Source: Nothophaeocryptopus gaeumannii (lineage: Eukaryota > Ascomycota > Dothideomycetes > Mycosphaerellales > Mycosphaerellaceae). From it: a DNA stretch of 64,000 nucleotides. A program made the translations under genes and the position numbers. Positions 21,371 through 32,511 of this stretch are shown here, in pieces. Each line of letters begins with the position of its first letter. Within the stretch, counting starts at the first letter, position 1. The notes below the pieces were generated by a model. That model was not told where the DNA came from and did not search any database. It saw nothing but the letters and a program-made list of their open reading frames with translations. Location of the stretch: positions 1,109,501-1,173,500 of the forward strand of contig JASISA010000042.1 of the NCBI GenBank assembly GCA_031771865.1, read 5' to 3'.

Positions 21371-23179
21371 ATGCTTGGTCCTTCTCCTATCTTGGCCATT
21401 GCGGCCGCAGCCGGTAGTGCTTTCGCTGCCTCTGAGAGCGAGGCAGCTTCGAATCAGACACTGATCACAGACCTGAGTTACATCTCAAGGTCATGGGGTA
21501 TGCTTTCAAGAGAACCCTACTGTTCAAGTCTTCGTCTAATGCTTTTCACCAGGCCAGATCTCTACTTACGCCGACAACGATGCCGACTACTTCGGTGTCT
21601 CTGATGTCGGTCTTCCAGACGGCTGCCAGGTCGAGCAGGTCCACACCCTGCAGCGACATGCTCAGCGTTTCCCAACTGGCGCCTTCGACGATGGCGTGAA
21701 TGACGCCCGCTTCGCACAGAAAGTGCTAAACTTCAGCGTTGCGCACAAGGGCGCTTCATTCAGTGGGCCATTGACATTCCTCAACTCTTACAAATACCAG
21801 CTGGGATCATCATACCTTACGGGCATTGGTGCATCGACTGAATTCGCCTCTGGCGTGCAATTCTGGAACCAGTACGGTCGTCTCCTTTACAATGCCTCCG
21901 TTGGCCAGCCATACTACAATTACACCTACGCCAATGGCTCTGCTCGTCCTAAGCCTGTTCTCAGGACTACTGGCCAATCTCGTATCGAGAACTCTCAAAT
22001 CAGCTGGGCGCTGGGTTTCTTCGGTCCATCTTTCTACGAGACTCCAGACCCCAAGCTCTCAACATTCGCCAATGGATCTCTCTTTGACGTTGTTATCATT
22101 CCTGAAGGTGGTACTGAGAACAACACTCTTGCCTCCTACGATTCTTGCTTCCGTGATGTTCTGGATGATGTTGAGAACATGGGAGACGACGATATGTTCT
22201 TCCAATACGTTCCACTGTATCTGAAGGATGCCACGACGAGGATGCAGAAGTATGCGCCATCTGGGTTCACGTTCAATGTCAACGATACGTATGCTATGCA
22301 GTCCATCTGCGCTTATGAGACTGGCTTCATCGGACAGAGCGATTTCTGCGGTCTGTTCACGGCGGACGAGTGGGCGGGCTTCGAGCACACTTTGGACGCC
22401 GAATACTTCTACGACTACTCCTTCGGCAACCCAACCGGCCGTGCCCAGGGTCTCGGCTACCAACAAGAGCTCCTCGCGCGTCTCACGAACCAATACATCA
22501 CCCACAGCAACAGCAGCGTCAACAGCTCCATCACCAACAACTCCGCCCAATTCCCTCTCGGACGGCCTTTCTACGCTGATTTCACACACGATGATATCAT
22601 CGTCTCATTGCTGACTTCAATGTCTGTTGACTACTTCCGAGACGATCCCAACCTCAAGCAGTATCCTCCAGATCCTAAGAGGCATTTCATCTTGTCGCAT
22701 ATCACGCCATTTGGAGCGAGATTGTTCACAGAGGTGATCGGATGCTCTTCAGCCAGTCCGACCGCTGTGAAGAAGAAGAGGACGGAGTACTATCCCACGC
22801 AGTATGGGTATGACCCAAAGAATGCGACGCACAAATTCATCAGGGTAAGCATCTCCCATTGGGAGAGACGAAAAGCGAGACTTCGAACTAATGTGTCTGA
22901 CAGATGCGCCTTAACAATGGAATTATCCCGCTCTCCAGCATCCGCGGCGGCAAATGCGCCGGTCGAACAGACGGCCTTTGTTCTTTGAGCGGTTTCCTGA
23001 GCAGCCAGTTTGACGCTATGAAGCTGGCCAACTATCAATTCGGCTGCTTCGCAAACTACACCATCAACGACCCACACAACGAATATGATTATGATGGAGC
23101 TGCCACTAAATCTACACCGGGCATTGTGGTGCATCCGGGAATGATCACAGCGGATTACATTGATAGCTTGTCCGCATAG
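21371..23179 (+). CDS. Secreted histidine acid phosphatase (phytase family)
   Basis: This secreted phosphomonoesterase of histidine phosphatase clade 2 would release phosphate from phytate or other esters outside the cell. Exons are 21371-21497, 21553-22844 and 22904-23179, with 55- and 59-nt introns and consistent phases, giving 564 aa. Residues 1-19 form a signal peptide (MLGPSPILAIAAAAGSAFA). The catalytic N-terminal motif is RHAQRFP at residues 77-83, where RHGxRxP is usual, so Gly is replaced by Ala. The proton-donor HD is in DFTHDDIIVS (His388-Asp389). Many NxS/T sites suggest heavy glycosylation, and Cys residues near the C-terminus (GGKCAGRTDGLCSL) fit family disulfides. The upstream palindrome suggests regulated expression, perhaps by phosphate, but that is inference. 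Confidence 0.92.
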
Positions 23180-23533
23180 ATGGTGGATGGTCGCTTAAAA
23201 GCTAAGGAATGATTGTTGAAGATCTGATTAATGAATCTCTATGATAGATATGTACTTAGACACTTGGATAAATCAAATCCAAACTAAATCATTGATGGAG
23301 AGGCTCGCAATTGATTCCGTGCTGGCAATGCTCACATCCAAGTAGAGTGCTACTAAGAAGCATAGACGTCTGCGCTGCGAAATTGAGTTTTGGATTCGCA
23401 GGCCCCTGGCCCAGCTTCTGGCCAATCAGAACCCAAGCGCGGCACCTTCAACACCACACCTCTCAACTTCCTCGCATTTCTCCCAAGAACTCCTTTCCCG
23501 AATAACTACTTCACCAAACCCCATCTTCTTGCA
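23180..23533. other. Intergenic, promoter of the ERD1-like gene
   Basis: 354 bp. A+T-rich 3' flank of the acid phosphatase (about 23180-23300), then a promoter with a perfect CCAAT box. Nothing else seen. Confidence 0.45.
23422..23426 (+). promoter_or_regulatory. CCAAT box upstream of the ERD1-like gene
   Basis: CCAAT in the favourable context GGCCAATCAGA lies 108 bp before the ATG at 23534. This is the core site of the fungal HAP/CBC complex. Confidence 0.45.
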
Positions 23534-24713
23534 ATGGACGCCCCCAACCCGGCTGAAGAAGGCCCAGATCACTTCAGCCGGGTCCTTCCCCTTCCCTTTC
23601 GACTGCAATTCGAACTCATCCTTGGATTCTGGCTTTGGGCCTTCAATCTTCACGGCTTCCATGTCTCGAACATTGACATATACACGCTTATACACTACCC
23701 GACACGACCAAGTGGGGATGAGCCGCCGCTACACGTTTCGACTTACCGGCTCGCGACTGTTCTGTCTGGACTATGGGCCAGCGCGATGATTTTCTTCTGG
23801 TGGGCAACTCGCGGACAATCAGAATTGGTGATTGCCTACTCCTGGATTCCGAATTTACTTTTCCTCCTCATCCTGGCCGTTCTACTCATGCCCAGGCGAT
23901 TCGAATGGATGCGCGCCATCTTCGGCTCTTCCAATGCGGTGGGCGTACAACGCCTCTTCACCGGCCTCCTCCGCTGCGCGCCAGGAGGAATCGCGAGGCC
24001 AAAAGGAGAGAAATTTGGAGATGTGCTGCTCGCTGATGCGTTGACGAGTTACTCGAAACCGATTTCAGAGGTTTTCGTTACGGTGTGTATGTTGGTGAAG
24101 GGGATGGGGACGACGAATAAACCGGATAGGTTGTGTGGACATGAATTTCTCGTGCCGCTGGCGATTGCTTGGCCGTTTCTCATACGATTGAGGCAGTGTG
24201 TCATAGAAGGGCAGAAAGCGAACGCGGTGAAGTATGCGACGGCGTTTCCGGTTATTATACTGAGTGCGATGTCGAGGAAGGATGATACGCTCAAGACGCT
24301 ATGGTAAGCCACCGTTCACCCATCTATCTGCCTTCTTGCATTCCTCGCTAACAATCCATCTTCACAGGCGCCTAGCAGCAATAACAAACTCCCTCTACTC
24401 TTTCTGGTGGGACGTCTCCATGGACTGGGACCTAACCCTGCTCTCCAAATCCCGCCACACATCTCCCTACGGCCTCCGGCAACAGCGCATTTTCCGGCTG
24501 CCACTTGTGTACTACATCGTCATCGGCTTCGATCTGATCCTCCGGTTTGCATGGTCTTGGAAATTATCACTGGCGCTGGTATATCTGGATGGTATAGAAG
24601 GAGGAGTCTTCTTGTTGGAGATTGTAGAGTTATTACGGAGATGGGTTTGGGTATATTTTAGGGTGGAAACGGAATGGATCAGGCAGACGCCCACGGCTCA
24701 GATCGCGTTGTAG
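23534..24713 (+). CDS. ERD1: ERD1-like EXS-domain membrane protein
   Basis: This multipass Golgi/ER membrane protein carries an EXS domain. In yeast, Erd1 acts in Golgi glycosylation, phosphate recycling and retention of luminal ER proteins. Exons are 23534-24303 and 24368-24713 with a 64-nt intron, giving 371 aa, close to yeast Erd1 (362). The ATG at 23534 (MDAPNPAEEG) is the first in frame. Hydrophobic helices include LQFELILGFWLWAFNLHGF and IAYSWIPNLLFLLILAVLLM. The EXS hallmarks are the CxxCD-like ERFGDVLLADALTSY equivalent (KFGDVLLADALTSYSKP), and the second-exon block NSLYSFWWDVSMDWDL followed by LLSKSRHTSPYGLR. It lacks the SPX domain of the larger Syg1/Xpr1 relatives, supporting ERD1. 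Confidence 0.88.
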
Positions 24714-25078
24714 AGTGGTTCTGAAATCGAATTGATCTTTGCGAGGTCAATCTGCCTCAAGCACGTGAAAGGTATGCATATTCGCGGAGAGTTACTTGAA
24801 AGTTGTAAAGTGTAGACTTTGCTCTGTACATTAGGTCTCATGACTCGTGACTCTATGTAAACGCGATCCCAATACCTGGTGGCAAGCATCCAGCCGTCGT
24901 TCTGACGTCCAGCCAAAGATGCGATGTGAAGCCCATGTCCCATGCCAGGTTTCATAATCCACCGTATATATTTACACACCATACCCTTCCTTGAACGCCG
25001 CGCTGTGCCCAGTAAAAATGATGTACAGTGAAGTAAGCAGCAAGTCAAATGATGATGCACAGCAGGATTTCACCCTTC
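24714..25078. other. Convergent 3' flanks of ERD1-like and MDM31 genes
   Basis: 365 bp between two convergent stops. Somewhat A+T-rich, no gene or repeat seen. Confidence 0.5.
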
Positions 25079-27244
25079 TCAAGCCAACTGCCCAGCAAGG
25101 CCAATGAAGAGCGCTTGAGCCGCAACCTGCGCCGCCCACAGACCAACTTTCTTGATCCGTCTCGATCGCTGCTTGCGATCCGAGATATCTCTCACAAACG
25201 CGTCGTAAGTCTCTCTGCTCATATCGTTGAGCAGGCCAGAGTCGAACACGGTCCAGGAGCCGTCGAATTCGCTTTGTCGCTTTACGATTCGACACTGGAT
25301 GGGAATGAAGTTGCTGCCTCGGTTTGAGTGGGAGTTGATGTAGGCGACGATGGGTCGCACCACGGCATTGTTGACGTATGAGAGGTCGCGTGTGAAGATT
25401 GGGACGCTTGCTCGGACGTCGTTGAGGCGGATCTGGATATCCATGACAAGGAAACGGTTTTCGTCCTCGTCCCGCTGTTCAGCCAGCTGCCTGTGATCCT
25501 GGATCTGATCGAGTGACTCGTCTCGATTGTCGATGACATTGCCGTTGCTGTTCTGCGCAATTGATAATTGGCCGTTTTGGGTCTGCGCATTTGTCACTGT
25601 CGCTTCCATTCGGTCGTAGAAGTCGCTCATAACCTTGGCGATACTTCCGTCCGCATCGTTCGGAATCATGACATCGGCGACAATATCTACGTTTCCCTCA
25701 TGAATCCACGAGAAAGGGCCCTCGACACCACGATTGAGGTGATCAATCTTAAGGCCATCGATGCGGAGTCGACTGTGCTTCTTCCACGTCGACCCTTCGT
25801 CCTCGCGTCCTTCGGACAGTATAGCGCCAGTGATACTATGCACCTGCCTAGGGTGGATGTTGAACACTGACCCATCAAATGTCCCACTCATATGGTTGGC
25901 ACTCAGGAAGTCGTAGAACAGCCACTGCTTCCGCAGGCGAGGTAATTCACAGTTCCAGACTGATACTTGGAACGGGCGGAAGTTGTTTGGCTGGAACACA
26001 TCGAGAAGAACGTCCTCCATCTTGAAGTGCTCAATCTCGAAGTCACCAATGTTGTGCTCGTGTCGGTAGCTCTTGGGATCTTTGTCGACGTCTTCTGGAC
26101 GAGGCTTGACATGGGTGCGGTCTATCACACCTCTTACTCCACGAATCTCGACGTCACGAAGCAGGCCCTTGCCGTTGAACCACTTGGCGAAGGACAGCGT
26201 TACCTCCACACTCGCGATGTTAACGTCGAACTGTGAGTAGTTGCCATTGTCTTCACCATCGGCGACGCCGCCAGTGGCTGGTCTCGGATTATCCCGCTCT
26301 GTTTGAGCAGCAGCTGCCGCGACCGCAGCCGCGGTCTTCGACGACCCTTTGATGACCGATCTTGTCTTGTCTGATGAAGCATGTGGTCGCCTGCTTACGA
26401 AGACATTGTTGAATCGAATCACTCCATCGTTCCACTTTGGCACGATGGCACTCTCAAAGATGACTCGTAGCCCAGTGTTCTTCGTCAAGTAGTTGCCGAC
26501 CCATTCAGCTAGGGTTTCCTGCGACACAGTCGAGTTCAAAGCCCAAATGGCCAAGCTGAGGAAAGTGGTTGTCCCAATAATGAACCAGAGCAGATGTCCC
26601 CAGAATATCCAGCTGACGAAGGTCAAGATCTCTTCCTGGGTGAACGGTCTCACACTCCGAATCGAGAACCACTTGAATCGGATCTGCAGCCGATGCCAAA
26701 ATCCGTTCGCTGCTGCAAGTAGCTCTTCCTTTGTTGGTCGGTGGAGATGCGGTAGGTGATCGTATATGTATTTTCCAGCGCCTCCTGCTGCGCCAGTCGC
26801 TGGTGGGGTGTTCGGGTTCCTTCCCTGTTCAGAGGCAGAGTTCGCCCGCTCCTGCCTCGCTCTTTCTGCTGCCACCTTCGGGTCTGTCGGCTCCTTACTG
26901 CTGCTGTTCCATCGTCTCTGCAGCATCCATCGTGCTGTGCGACACTGGGGCTGTTCCCATATCCTCAGAGGAGTGATGCGCTCCCTTCGCAGACCAACTC
27001 TGCCCACTTCTATCGCCGCCGCCGGTCGCGGTAGTCTTGTGAGGATATCCGAGGTTGGAGCATGATGAAACCTGGCGGCGGTCGCTCGAGGTATTGACGC
27101 GGATACTGGTCCACTTCTGGATGCTGTCGGCCTGAAAACCGTCGTTGCGAATCGCGTCCTGGTTGACGCGAGCAGGGCGGCGGTTTGCGATGCGCTTTGG
27201 AGGCTCAGTGCTGCTCGCCCTACATCCACCGCATGCCGGCTCAT
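25079..27244 (-). CDS. MDM31: MDM31, mitochondrial distribution and morphology protein
   Basis: This inner mitochondrial membrane protein of the Mdm31/Mdm32 family is needed in yeast for mitochondrial shape, mtDNA inheritance and cardiolipin/PE balance. It is one exon; the first in-frame ATG at 27244 (MSRHAVDVGRAAL) gives 721 aa. The N-terminus is Arg/Ser/Ala-rich, consistent with a presequence. A transmembrane helix follows at about 210-238 (FWGHLLWFIIGTTTFLSLAI), preceded by FTQEEILTFVSWI. The large intermembrane-space region has AEWVGNYLTKNTGLRVIFES and WNDGVIRFNNVFVSRRP, then IDRTHVKPRP, DFEIEHFKMEDVLLDVFQP and HSRLRIDGLKIDHLNRG. A second hydrophobic segment lies at the C-terminus (VAAQALFIGLAGQLA). 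All are family signatures. It is divergent from RPL36. Confidence 0.94.
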   Translation of the reverse strand: MSRHAVDVGRAALSLQSASQTAALLASTRTRFATTVFRPTASRSGPVSASIPRATAARFHHAPTSDILTRLPRPAAAIEVGRVGLRRERITPLRIWEQPQCRTARWMLQRRWNSSSKEPTDPKVAAERARQERANSASEQGRNPNTPPATGAAGGAGKYIYDHLPHLHRPTKEELLAAANGFWHRLQIRFKWFSIRSVRPFTQEEILTFVSWIFWGHLLWFIIGTTTFLSLAIWALNSTVSQETLAEWVGNYLTKNTGLRVIFESAIVPKWNDGVIRFNNVFVSRRPHASSDKTRSVIKGSSKTAAAVAAAAAQTERDNPRPATGGVADGEDNGNYSQFDVNIASVEVTLSFAKWFNGKGLLRDVEIRGVRGVIDRTHVKPRPEDVDKDPKSYRHEHNIGDFEIEHFKMEDVLLDVFQPNNFRPFQVSVWNCELPRLRKQWLFYDFLSANHMSGTFDGSVFNIHPRQVHSITGAILSEGREDEGSTWKKHSRLRIDGLKIDHLNRGVEGPFSWIHEGNVDIVADVMIPNDADGSIAKVMSDFYDRMEATVTNAQTQNGQLSIAQNSNGNVIDNRDESLDQIQDHRQLAEQRDEDENRFLVMDIQIRLNDVRASVPIFTRDLSYVNNAVVRPIVAYINSHSNRGSNFIPIQCRIVKRQSEFDGSWTVFDSGLLNDMSRETYDAFVRDISDRKQRSRRIKKVGLWAAQVAAQALFIGLAGQLA

Positions 27245-27612
27245 ATTAAATGCGCATATTGCTCGACACCACAGTTGAAGCGGGCAGCGGGTAGTGATGT
27301 GGGTCGAGAGGTGGTGCAGGTGTAGGATGAGGTACGAATGGCTGGGCCCAGATCTGGTGGACGTCAAAACTCAAAAGCAAGGAAGCTTCGATGATGCGCT
27401 ACACCGAAATCGGGGAAGGCGCGCGCGGAACGTCGGCATGTGAAAGGCACAATGCATCCCTGCGAATTTTCGAGACCGACCAGCGCCAAGGAAATTTCTC
27501 GCGGCTGCTGCCGAAGCGCACACTCCGCAATCCGCTTCGCACCTGCTGGACGTTCTTGTCGCCGCAGAGATTGTGAGCATCTCGACGACATCACCCAACG
27601 ACCACCGTCAGG
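27245..27612. promoter_or_regulatory. Bidirectional promoter of MDM31 and RPL36
   Basis: 368 bp between divergent starts. No TATA box; the sequence is mixed. Both products serve basic growth (mitochondria, ribosome), so co-expression is plausible but not shown. Confidence 0.4.
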
Positions 27613-28128
27613 ATGCCGAAGGAAGTCAAGCAGAAGTCCGGCATCGCCATCGGTCTCAATGCTGGCCACGTACGTCTACCATCCATCCCTCCGCACCTGA
27701 ACACCACCAACCGAGCGAAAAGAGCGAAGCACACGACGAAAAGATGGCTACTGGACACTGAGGGCTAACTGATAATGCTACACAGAAAGTCACTCCCCGC
27801 CAGCCAAAGCCGCGTGTCTCGCGCATGAAGGGTCACCTTAGCAAGAGGACTGCTTTCGTACGGGATATCGTGAAGGAGGTTGCTGGGTACGTTTGGCCAA
27901 GCCCTATGCACATGGCTACAGAAGATTGAGGCCAATGGACCATCAGACTAACACATGCCAACCAGACTCGCCCCATATGAGCGCCGCGTTATCGAGCTCC
28001 TCCGCAACAGCAAGGACAAGCGCGCACGAAAGCTTGCCAAGAAGAGACTCGGAACTTTCGGCCGTGCGAAGAGAAAGGTCGACGAGATGACCAAGGTCAT
28101 CGCCGAGAGCAGGAGAGCCGGTCACTAA
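27613..28128 (+). CDS. RPL36: Ribosomal protein eL36 (60S)
   Basis: This is a small basic component of the cytosolic large ribosomal subunit. Exons are 27613-27669, 27786-27886 and 27966-28128. Introns of 116 and 79 nt are longer than most in this window, as is usual for ribosomal protein genes. The product is 106 aa, normal for eL36. Key segments are SGIAIGLNAGHKVTPRQPKP, RVSRMKGHLSKRTAFVRDIV, the APYERRVIELLRNSKDKRA block and RLGTFGRAKRKVDEM near the end. The first intron lies straight after the His of LNAGH, a position common in fungi. Confidence 0.96.
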
Positions 28129-29243
28129 ACAGTTACGGTTTGTCACGCTACGAGATGAACTGGGTGATTTGATGCAAGACGGCATGGAAGGCGCAATAAC
28201 GGCATGGGATTGAAGGAAATGCTATACTCTGCCACAGCCAGCGCAGGGCCATCACCAAGGCACCGCGCGAAGAGCTGCTTGGCGTCCGTACTGCGTATTG
28301 CTGAATAAAATTGCATTGAAACCCAGCGCCTCTCACTTGGATGGAATGTTGGGATGAGGATCTTTTACATCCCGCTTTGCTCACATGCTACAGGACACTG
28401 ACCCGAGCATAATTCACCAGCGTAGCTGACTTTCAACGACAAGTTGCACATGTCGTCAACGGTTGGTGAGAACTCACTGCGGTTCGGACATCATACAACT
28501 CGCTCAACCCATGCTCCACCCCCCAACAAAAGCTTGTCTCAGGACTGTTAAAAACACCACTGTGACTGCTGCTGCTATCAAGTGGCACGATGTCTCCATG
28601 GCGTTGGAGAAGACTGCTCTAGACAACCTTCGCTGGGTCAATTGCGGCGGAGACAAAGAGTGTGATCTTGCATACAAACCGTGACGGGAATCGCCAACTT
28701 ACCTGGAGCTGCACAGCATGTGTGATCAGGCTTGAGACGCGCGTTCCGTATCGGAACTCGCCCCCAAATCTCCGGCTACGAGGTTTTCTGGACTACTTGG
28801 AAAACTTATATAAAGCAGATTATGGACTCTCCGTGAGATTGCGTAGCGGGAGTCGGCCACAGAGTGCTGGATGAAGTGTCATATGGGAGAGCAGCTCGAG
28901 CCGGGCCAACGATTACTCAAACAAGTGTGGGAAGTTTCTGGCTTGAAGCATCTGTTAAGACTTGTAATTACTGGCAATCGTCCTGAGTCCACACTTCCTA
29001 TAGGTGGAGCAGCGCCGTTGAGACCGTTAGGCCGTGAAACACGACGCATGTGAAGGGCTTGGCGCCGCGTCCCTACCAACGCCCTGCAACCGAAACGAAA
29101 GCAAAGCTGCAATGCTCGACTTCACTTCACCACGCCTCAAGCGCACAACACCACCGCCGCGGCTCGCACACAAAACCATCCACTCATCACCTTCTGCACT
29201 ACCACTCAGCGCAAACCAGCGCATCGACAGCACCAAGCACAAG
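28129..29243. other. Intergenic between RPL36 and the BTB gene
   Basis: 1.1 kb without a supported gene. Small frames (for example 28463-28684) have no domain. The last 150 bp before the BTB start are rich in CA and CAC, as in other fungal leaders. A possible upstream in-frame ATG for the BTB gene lies at 29112. Confidence 0.4.
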
Positions 29244-30272
29244 ATGGAGAAATTCAAGGCCGCCACCAAGGGGTAAGGTGCACGTCGCGCGCAGGGCACC
29301 AGTGATCGACTGACGCGCCTAACAGCTACCTCTACGACCCACGTTTCTCCGACTTTGTCATTGTCTGCGACGGCAAGGAGTACCAGGTGCGCATCGAGTC
29401 GCCGACTCTGCATCTTGCACACACCCGTGACTGAATCCATGAGGAGGTCCACCGCCTTCTGATCTGCTCCCACTCTAAGTACTTCGACCGCTGCTGCTCC
29501 GGCAACTTTGCTGAGGCCAACGACCGCCGCATTGATCTGAAGGAGGACCTGCCATTCGCCGTCAAGAAGATGTGAGCGTCCGCGCACCGCCGCCCTCGAG
29601 GAGTATATCCCAATCCCTGACACGCGCACTAGGATTGAGTTCTTCTACAAGTTTGAGTACAGCAGCGAGCCGGACATCGCAACCACTCTGGCGCACTTCA
29701 CCGATGTTGAGCCTCGTCACCCAATGCAGGTCCACTGCTGGATGTATGCTCTCGCCGACAAGTAGGTCCTCCTAAACGTATACCTCTAGCCAAGAGCAAC
29801 TGACACTCGATTTCTTGTTTGCAGGTACGAGGTGCCCGACCTGAAGGAGTATGCCCGGACCAAATTCAAGGACGATGTTGCCACCAACGTCTCGAACGGC
29901 ATCGCGATGATGGCCACCGCTCACACGGTCTACACCCACATCCCTCTTCCGGACACCGATACCGCCCTCCGCGAGATCATCGTCGAGGCCTGGTGCTTGG
30001 GCGGCTACACGCTCTTCAACGGTCTCCCCCAGGACGGCCTCGCCCAATTTTTCGCCGCAACCTCACACTTCGCCGCCGATGTCCAGGCCCTCCAGATGCA
30101 GGGCTCCAAGCTGGCTATGCTCCGCGTCACCTGCAAGACCTGCCACGGAATTTGGGAGATGCTGAAGAAGGAGCGCAGCAAGCCTCGGAGCTGTCCACAC
30201 TGCCAGAGCATGGTAGGATACGAGGATGACGTCTTGCTCGTCGGTGCGACTCGCTTGCGTAAGTTTTGGTAG
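29244..30272 (+). CDS. BTB/POZ domain protein with C-terminal Cys pairs
   Basis: This BTB (POZ) protein could act as a Cullin-3 adaptor or a homotypic dimerisation factor. There are five exons: 29244-29272, 29326-29386, 29447-29571, 29633-29761 and 29825-30272, all phase-consistent, giving 263 aa. Exon 1 is 29 nt (MEKFKAATKG). The BTB fold runs from about residue 11 to 110: DPRFSDFVIVCDGKEYQVH, RLLICSHSKYFDRCC, FAEANDRRIDLKEDLP and FFYKFEYSSE, then MQVHCWMYALADKYEVPDL. The C-terminal part has two Cys pairs, CKTC (218-221) and CPHC (238-241), which could bind one zinc. The last codons contain a GTAAGT donor (30260) right after ATRL, so the true end may use another exon. Function in the cell is unknown. 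Confidence 0.85.
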
Positions 30273-32094
30273 AAAGAGAGACAGTCTTCGCGTGTTTGTG
30301 GCAGGACCATGTTGCTGATTGGAGGTTCCAAGGAATTTCGGGGTAGACGGCATACGGAGACACCGGCAGGTGCACAGGTTACACCTGCTCTATCAAAGCG
30401 ACAGAATCATGTGAAAATAGCATAGTCAGCTGAGAAAGCTCGAAGATCACATGCAAACCCCAACTTTCCGACTTCTAAATTACCATCTCTCCACGTACTC
30501 GCACACGACTACACTTCTCAACTGGCAATTATCCAGCTCAAACACAGCTATTTGCTCGAGAGTAGATCTTTGAGACTGAACAGATCGGAGTAAGCTCTGG
30601 TGAAAGTCAAGTACACTCCAGAGCGTTTGTGGCAGGACCAGGGTGCTGATAGACTACCCAAGGGGCTATACGGCTGTAGTCGCGCGGAGAAGCACGTCAG
30701 TACACACATATCACCTGCTATCTGAACGAAGAACCCCAAGTTGCTGAGGCACTCAAGATGGCGAAATCGACCCGAAATCACATGCAAATCGCGATCTCAC
30801 CACTGCGAATCTCGCTCTCTCTAATAGTCGGCCGACGACCATACTCTTCACTTCGCAGACCGTTGGCTCTCAAGCGGAGAGGTGCTGGAAACCAAGCGTC
30901 TAACATACTCGTTCAGAAACAGACAAAACCGTCAGATGTGACCCGACATGACCTGAATCTTCGCGTGCCAGAGCGTCTGACCCTACCTCTCTCCATTTGT
31001 GGGCTCATCGCCATACTCTTCAGCTCGCAGTCCATCATCTCAGAAATGGAGCGGCGCTGGAAATCATCCCTCTGACATAAACGCAGGGGTTCGCACAGTA
31101 CGGTTGCAGATGATTTTTGGACCGGGATATTGCCAGAGGCATATGGGGACAAATTCTTCGCCGGAAGCTGCGGGTTTGGAACGGCCGCTCGCAGCTCATG
31201 CATGATATGAAGCATGCAATATTTCTCATTTGAGCATCATCGTCGTGTTCTCCAAAACCTAGCTCGAAGTATTAGGCGCATATGCCTACTACTTTCGTGT
31301 CCTGATAAGGGTGCCTTAGCTGGGCTTGATACCGCTTTTGGCACATTGTCGTCTTGTAGATCCGACTTTCGACCGTTTTCTAGGCAAAGTGGCCTCTGGT
31401 CTGAGCAGTCGGTAACGCAGTCAGTATCGGGACGGGGAGAGCGCGATGACGTTTCATCTTCGAAATGCAGATGACTAGGTTTGCTTCTAAGGTTCGACTT
31501 GATTGAACGCCAAGGGAGGGAGTCGACTCTGCTTTCACATGTCTGCCCCACATTTGGCACTAACGTTCATATTCCTTTCCGGGTCTCCTTTCGCCAGTCC
31601 AATCACTTCCCTCTATTTCGAGGAGAAATCCACAAAAGGCCTCATGGTGCAACGGCTAGCATATCCAGTACATATCAGCGAGACATCCTATTAGCGAGAT
31701 TACCGCGTCTGCGGCCATTGGTCCAGTCGTACAAATGTCCTCCTTAGGACACCCTCCCCTCCTAAACTCGACGGATGCTCTCGTTGATGGACTCTGTCCC
31801 TGTGTTTGGAAGATCTACGTTCGATCCGTAGTGGGGCCATCAACTTCAAGAACCAGCTTCTTTTTGGTTTTCATAGCGCAATATAAACCCTCTAGCTCAG
31901 TCATTTCCGAGCCCGCTGTGGTCGAGTTTGTTGGCTTGCCGTGTTCTCGCCCGCGATGACCAGCTCACCATCGAGTGGCGCCTTTCAAGAAGCAGGACGT
32001 CTCCAGCCTCTCGCTAGCTGATTACAGTCCATGCTCTCGGAATCGTGCAAGGTATGCGTGTTGAAACGTGGTTGACTGAAGAGAAGCGAGCGTT
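30273..32094. other. Gene-poor region with diverged repeats
   Basis: 1.8 kb without a supported gene. The first 800 bp consist of diverged repeats (separate entry). The rest (31120-32094) has only short overlapping frames. A D-arm-like string at about 31643 resembles the 5' half of a tRNA but does not fold into one. Confidence 0.4.
30294..31080. repeat. Degenerate tandem repeats, period about 330 bp
   Basis: GTTTGTGGCAGGACCA occurs at 30294 and 30624, each followed by TGCTGAT; ATCACATGCAAA recurs at about 30446 and 30776. Both pairs are spaced about 330 bp, so at least two diverged copies lie head to tail. Further similarity (CCATACTCTTCA then TCGCAG, and later GAG-GGCGCTGGAAA-like sequence) links about 30839 and 31011. 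No coding capacity is evident; the origin is unknown. Confidence 0.55.
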
Positions 32095-32511
32095 TCATCC
32101 ATTCGCCGCATCCCACCCAGGCAATGATTTCTGCTGCACGCCCAGCCATTCTCCATTGATGAGCCGAAACGTAGTGATGCCCACGCTCGGCCTGACAACT
32201 CCCTCTGGCAAGCCAGTCAACTCAGCGTTCGTGTACACTTGCGCGTACCTTTCCATCTCGTTGACCATCACGCTCATATCCACGATCCGGATCATGTACT
32301 CTGGCTGCTTCAGCCCAATCTCTTTCGACAGTTCAAAGTGCTCTTTCAAGTTCAGGACTTTGTTGGACATGGCAAGCTCGGCTTCCCAGGTCTCGGCTTT
32401 GTGCTTCCAGAGGACGGAGGCGTCAGAGAAGTCCCGCGCGTTGGCGGCCCCGACCCATGAGAAGATTATGCTCTTGAGATGCGCTCCTATCCGCTCTTCG
32501 CATTCGGCCAT
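32095..32511 (-). CDS. Hypothetical small protein, NTF2/SnoaL-like
   Basis: A single-exon minus-strand frame of 138 aa with an ATG start. The pattern is that of a one-domain NTF2-like (SnoaL) alpha+beta barrel: an N-terminal helix (LKSIIFSWVGAANARDFSD) then strands ending with ITTFRLINGEWLGVQQKSLP, where the G-E-W turn before the last strand is typical. There is no catalytic signature I can name. The frame is moderately convincing because hydrophobic spacing is regular and the opposite strand reads as low-quality protein. Alternative: chance ORF. Confidence 0.5.
   Translation of the reverse strand: MAECEERIGAHLKSIIFSWVGAANARDFSDASVLWKHKAETWEAELAMSNKVLNLKEHFELSKEIGLKQPEYMIRIVDMSVMVNEMERYAQVYTNAELTGLPEGVVRPSVGITTFRLINGEWLGVQQKSLPGWDAANG

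Noticed and set aside
31640..31740. tRNA-like sequence (CTCATGGTGCAACGGCTAGCA)-type D-arm
   Set aside because: The D-arm resembles a tRNA, but no anticodon stem, T-arm or matching acceptor end follows.
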